Source: Desulfobacula sp. (lineage in GTDB: Bacteria > Desulfobacterota > Desulfobacteria > Desulfobacterales > Desulfobacteraceae). From it: a stretch of DNA of 26,565 nt. The position numbers were made by a program, and so were the translations under genes. Shown in pieces: positions 23,751 through 26,565 of this stretch. A model generated the notes under the pieces. The model was not told the DNA's origin, searched no databases, and worked only from the letters and a program-made list of their open reading frames with translations. The first letter of the stretch is position 1. Every line of letters begins with the position of its first letter. The stretch lies in assembly GCA_018702715.1 (NCBI GenBank), contig JABIYQ010000468.1, positions 1-26,565 on the forward strand. Reading direction: 5' to 3'.

Positions 23751-23827
23751 TCTGTACTTATATGCATTAAATTGGCCAGGTTCCGAATGTATTGTTTTTT
23801 AATTTTATTCACCTTTTGGTTACTCAT

Positions 23828-25375
23828 ATGACTGGTTTTTTTATCCTTAAATGGCTTGCTGCTTTTTCACCGATTCTCACAGTGCTTGTTTTAATGATTT
23901 TTAAAAATTGGAGCGGTTCACGTGCCGGTGCGGCAGGCTGGTTTGTAGCCCTTATTAGTGCAAGCCTTTTTTTTGGAGCACATCCAAAATTATTGGCTTA
24001 TTCACAAATGAAAGGGGTCCTTCTTTCCCTTAACGTTCTTTATATTATCTGGGCAGCACTTTTATTATATAATGTTGTAAATGAAACAGGCGCAATTAAA
24101 GCAATCAGTATCGGAATAGAAAGGTTCAGCGCAGATAAATCCATACAGATTCTTATTTTTGGATGGATATTTGCCTCTTTTCTACAGGGCGTTGCCGGCT
24201 ATGGAGTCCCCATAGCCGTTGTTGCCCCGCTCCTTGTCAGTCTTGGTTTTTCTCCTGTTGTTGCAGTTGCAGTTCCTGCAATCGGCCATTCATGGTCTGT
24301 TACATTTGGTTCAATGGGGGCATCCTTTCAAACCCTCATGGCTGTAACCGGCTATGATTATGCATACCTTGCCCCTTGGTCTGCTGCATTGCTTGGTATT
24401 GCTGCTTTTCTTTGCGGGATATTTTGTGTACATGTGTTTGGCGGCTGGAAAATGGTTAGACACAGCTTTATTGCCATCCTTATTATCGGTATTGCAATGT
24501 CAGGCACCCAGTATATTCTGGCTGTTTCCGGGATGTGGACCCTTGGGGGTTTTGGCGCAAGTCTTGTGGGACTATTAAGCGGTCTTTTGGTTGCAAAATT
24601 CAAAATGTACAACCAGGCACCCCCTTCACAAGCCATATCCGAGATGAGCCTTTGGTGGGCATTGTCCGCTTATTTTATTCTAATTGTGATTGTTTCTTCG
24701 GGAGTAATGATCCCTTGGGTTAAAACATTTCTTGGACAGGTAAAACTTAGTTTTTCATTCCCGGAAATCATATCTTTAAAAGGATGGGTCGTTGCAGCGG
24801 GAAAAGGCAAGGCAATTAATGTTTTTGGCCATGGGGGTGCATTACTTTTATATTCGTCAATTATCAGTTTTCTGGTGTATAAATCAAAAGGATATTACCC
24901 ATCCTGGGCTGTTAAAAAGATATTCCAAAAAACCATAAAAAGTGGGGTTCCCACAAGTCTTGGTATTGTCAGCATGGTTTGTTTTGCTATGATAATGGAT
25001 CACTGCCAGATGATTTATATCCTTGCGGAAGGGATTAGCCGGGTGTTTGGTTCTTTTTATCCCCTGATTTCTCCATGGATAGGATTATTGGGTGCATTTA
25101 TGACAGGCTCCAACACCAACTCCAACGTTGTCTTTGGTGTTCTTCAACAGGAGACGGCACAATTGGCTGGTCTTAGTGCAGCCTTGATTCTTGCCGCACA
25201 GACAACAGGTGGCGCCCTTGGGAGTATGATTGCCCCGGCAAAAATTCTGGTTGGATGTTCAACCGTTGGATTGTCCGGCAAGGAAGGACCGGTTCTTAAG
25301 GCTACCCTTCATTATGGGTTTATAATTACGGGTATTATAGGAATTATTACCCTGGTTTTTTCTTTTATCGGATAA
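23828..25375 (+). CDS. L-lactate permease (LctP family)
   Basis: This inner-membrane protein imports lactate with protons and may also take glycolate. About a dozen hydrophobic segments span it. Family motifs are visible: AAFSPILTVLVLM near the N-terminus, SFLQGVAGYGVPIAV, AIGHSWSVTFGSMG, and near the C-terminus FMTGSNTNSNVVFG and QTTGGALGSMIAPAK. It is 515 residues from the ATG at 23828, chosen because homologues begin close to this point; a longer frame from TTG 23792 adds 12 residues, and neither has a strong ribosome site. A perfect inverted repeat lies upstream. The 57-residue membrane peptide begins 12 bases after its stop, so the two are cotranscribed. Lactate is a standard electron donor for sulfate reducers. 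Confidence 0.88.
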   Translation: MTGFFILKWLAAFSPILTVLVLMIFKNWSGSRAGAAGWFVALISASLFFGAHPKLLAYSQMKGVLLSLNVLYIIWAALLLYNVVNETGAIKAISIGIERFSADKSIQILIFGWIFASFLQGVAGYGVPIAVVAPLLVSLGFSPVVAVAVPAIGHSWSVTFGSMGASFQTLMAVTGYDYAYLAPWSAALLGIAAFLCGIFCVHVFGGWKMVRHSFIAILIIGIAMSGTQYILAVSGMWTLGGFGASLVGLLSGLLVAKFKMYNQAPPSQAISEMSLWWALSAYFILIVIVSSGVMIPWVKTFLGQVKLSFSFPEIISLKGWVVAAGKGKAINVFGHGGALLLYSSIISFLVYKSKGYYPSWAVKKIFQKTIKSGVPTSLGIVSMVCFAMIMDHCQMIYILAEGISRVFGSFYPLISPWIGLLGAFMTGSNTNSNVVFGVLQQETAQLAGLSAALILAAQTTGGALGSMIAPAKILVGCSTVGLSGKEGPVLKATLHYGFIITGIIGIITLVFSFIG

Positions 25376-25387
25376 AGGTAAAGATCT

Positions 25388-25561
25388 ATGAATAAATTAT
25401 TTAAAAAATACAATTCACCCCTTAAATCCATGGCATTGATACTCATGCTTGCCATTCCCTTTTTTCTCTACCAGGGGGCAATGCAGGATTCAGCATTTCA
25501 GGTAAACTTATTTTTAGGGCTCATGATGGCAAACATGCTGTTTATCCTGAAAAAAGGGTAA
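25388..25561 (+). CDS. 57-residue membrane peptide after lactate permease
   Basis: This small frame runs from ATG 25388 to TAA 25561, with AGGTAAAG just upstream. It encodes 57 residues: a basic start (MNKLFKKY), a first hydrophobic segment (about 13-29, MALILMLAIPFFLYQG), a short polar turn (MQDSAFQ), a second hydrophobic segment (about 36-53, LFLGLMMANMLFIL) and a lysine end. The pattern is a two-helix hairpin in the inner membrane with both ends inside. Twelve bases separate it from the permease and 43 from the next gene. It may be an accessory subunit of the permease. I know no family for it. Confidence 0.65.
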   Translation: MNKLFKKYNSPLKSMALILMLAIPFFLYQGAMQDSAFQVNLFLGLMMANMLFILKKG

Positions 25562-25604
25562 TATTGTAAACCAGACAAATTAAAAAAAAATATGGGGATT
25601 TAAT

Positions 25605-26565
25605 ATGGTAACAGGAACAAAAAATTTTAATACTGCCCCCCCTAAAAAAAATCACGTAATTGTCGGGGCTCAAATCAATGATCATGCTGCCTTTTTGGCG
25701 GGTGTACCGACAAAACCCTTTTTCACTGACGCCGAAATTTTTACTCGAACACAAGTGCTTGTTACTGAATATTACAAATTGGATACCCTGAGTAATTTCT
25801 GGGATGTTTATAACGTAGAAGCAGAAGCTTTGGGCCAAAGAATCATATATCATCCAGCCGGACTGCCTGATATAGACAGGACCCGGCCATTGATAGCCCA
25901 GCCTTCGGACCTTGATCATATCCATCCTCCCGATCCATTTAAATCCGGTCGGCTGCCATGGGTTCATGAGGTTAATAAAAAATTTTTAGAACTGACAGGA
26001 ACACTGGACCGGGCCTATTTTACAGCTCCCTTGAGCCTGGCAGCCAATATCCGGGGATATGAAAATCTCATGGAAGATATGTTCCAAAGACCGGCTTTTG
26101 CCCATCGTCTTTTTAAATTTATCTGTGATGATGTGCTGCTGCCCCATCTTGAAACCATGCGAAAAAAAACCGGAATACCTGACCTGCTCATGGATGGCCG
26201 TGATGCCTGGGCGTCACCGCCAATGATCACCCTGGACATGATGGACGAATATGTTGTTACCTATGCAGAACGCTTGCGAGACAAACTTGATAAAAACCTG
26301 ATAACCCGTGGAAACTGGGGGGACGCTAAAAGCCGTGATCCGGAACGGTTTTTTTCACAAAAAATGAAATGTACGCCGGGTTCATTAAGTGTATCAGATC
26401 CTGACCTGTTTGAGCTTGGGCCTGATCGGGTAAAAGCCTATGCAGATAAACATAACCTCTTTGTAACAGCAGGTGTAGATGCTGCCCTTCTTTGCCAGGG
26501 ACCTGCTAAGGCAATTGTTGATCGCATAAAATTTTATATTGATAAATTTGCAAGAAACGGACAGT
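25605..26565 (+). CDS. Uroporphyrinogen decarboxylase family protein (methyltransferase-like), C-terminus missing
   Basis: The frame is open from ATG 25605 to the window edge, 320 codons; the usual end, perhaps 30-50 residues on, is outside. GGGGA lies eight bases before the ATG. The protein belongs to the UroD fold family used by heme-synthesis HemE and by cobamide-dependent methyltransferases such as MtaA. Visible motifs are TRTQVLVTEYY, DVYNVEAEALGQ, APLSLAANIRGYENLM and VTAGVDAALL. The HemE signature (MRQAGRY) is absent, so it is not HemE. The metal ligands of MtaA are not obvious in the visible part. It seems to be third in the operon with the lactate permease. A methyl-transfer or C1 role is inference. 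Confidence 0.8.
   Translation, partial: MVTGTKNFNTAPPKKNHVIVGAQINDHAAFLAGVPTKPFFTDAEIFTRTQVLVTEYYKLDTLSNFWDVYNVEAEALGQRIIYHPAGLPDIDRTRPLIAQPSDLDHIHPPDPFKSGRLPWVHEVNKKFLELTGTLDRAYFTAPLSLAANIRGYENLMEDMFQRPAFAHRLFKFICDDVLLPHLETMRKKTGIPDLLMDGRDAWASPPMITLDMMDEYVVTYAERLRDKLDKNLITRGNWGDAKSRDPERFFSQKMKCTPGSLSVSDPDLFELGPDRVKAYADKHNLFVTAGVDAALLCQGPAKAIVDRIKFYIDKFARNGQ

Noticed and set aside
25542..26239. Minus-strand frames opposite the UroD-family gene
   Set aside because: They are shadows of the plus-strand coding region, which shows clear family motifs.

Overview
The window most resembles the chromosome of a strictly anaerobic, AT-rich sulfate reducer of the Desulfobacterota (Desulfobacter/Desulfobacula-like). 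This is inferred from gene content: a 2-oxoacid:ferredoxin oxidoreductase with its own flavoproteins, a LUD-domain protein beside a DUF166 protein, an LctP-type lactate permease, a corrinoid-methyltransferase-like UroD-family protein and dodecin. No taxonomic marker gene is present. There is no prophage, integrase, transposase or CRISPR array.

Layout. (1) Positions 1-1335, minus strand: a LUD-domain protein and a DUF166 protein, nearly overlapping. (2) Positions 1614-7115, plus strand: a tight four-gene unit made of a GltD-like FAD/NAD(P) protein with Fe-S domains at both ends, a second small flavoprotein, and korA (gamma-alpha fusion) plus korB. It probably oxidises a 2-oxoacid and passes electrons from ferredoxin to NAD(P). 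(3) Positions 7133-10392, minus: a RapA-like SNF2 ATPase preceded by a small unknown basic protein. (4) Positions 10660-11367, minus: a spermidine-synthase-fold methyltransferase-like protein. (5) Positions 11600-13471, plus: a Na+/Pi cotransporter-family protein with a PhoU-like tail, converging on a cold-shock gene across a series of hairpins. (6) Positions 14120-14278: a MITE-like element with imperfect inverted ends. (7) Positions 14278-17461, minus: a polyamine cluster, speD-speE followed by a GNAT and a DUF2156 protein. (8) Positions 17734-20936, minus: proA-proB and a glyoxalase-II-like hydrolase. (9) Positions 21529-22288: dodecin and tRNA-Arg(ACG). (10) Positions 22633-23640, plus: an AT-rich orphan gene. 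(11) Position 23828 to the end, plus: lactate permease, a 57-residue membrane peptide and a UroD-family protein cut by the window edge.

The most striking gene is speD. It encodes two AdoMet-decarboxylase domains in one chain, and both keep the serine, histidine and cysteine positions of a self-processing pyruvoyl enzyme at identical spacing (Ser-8, Ser0, His+5, Cys+20). Only the residue before the cleavage serine differs (Glu in the first, Thr in the second). This fits fusions of a true AdoMet decarboxylase with a SpeD-derived ornithine decarboxylase. Such a protein would supply both substrates of the SpeE encoded next to it.

Several translation starts were moved from the longest possible frame to codons with good Shine-Dalgarno spacing (1614 TTG, 13867, 17461, 18432, 20936). 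For speD and proA a promoter-like pair upstream supports the shorter form.
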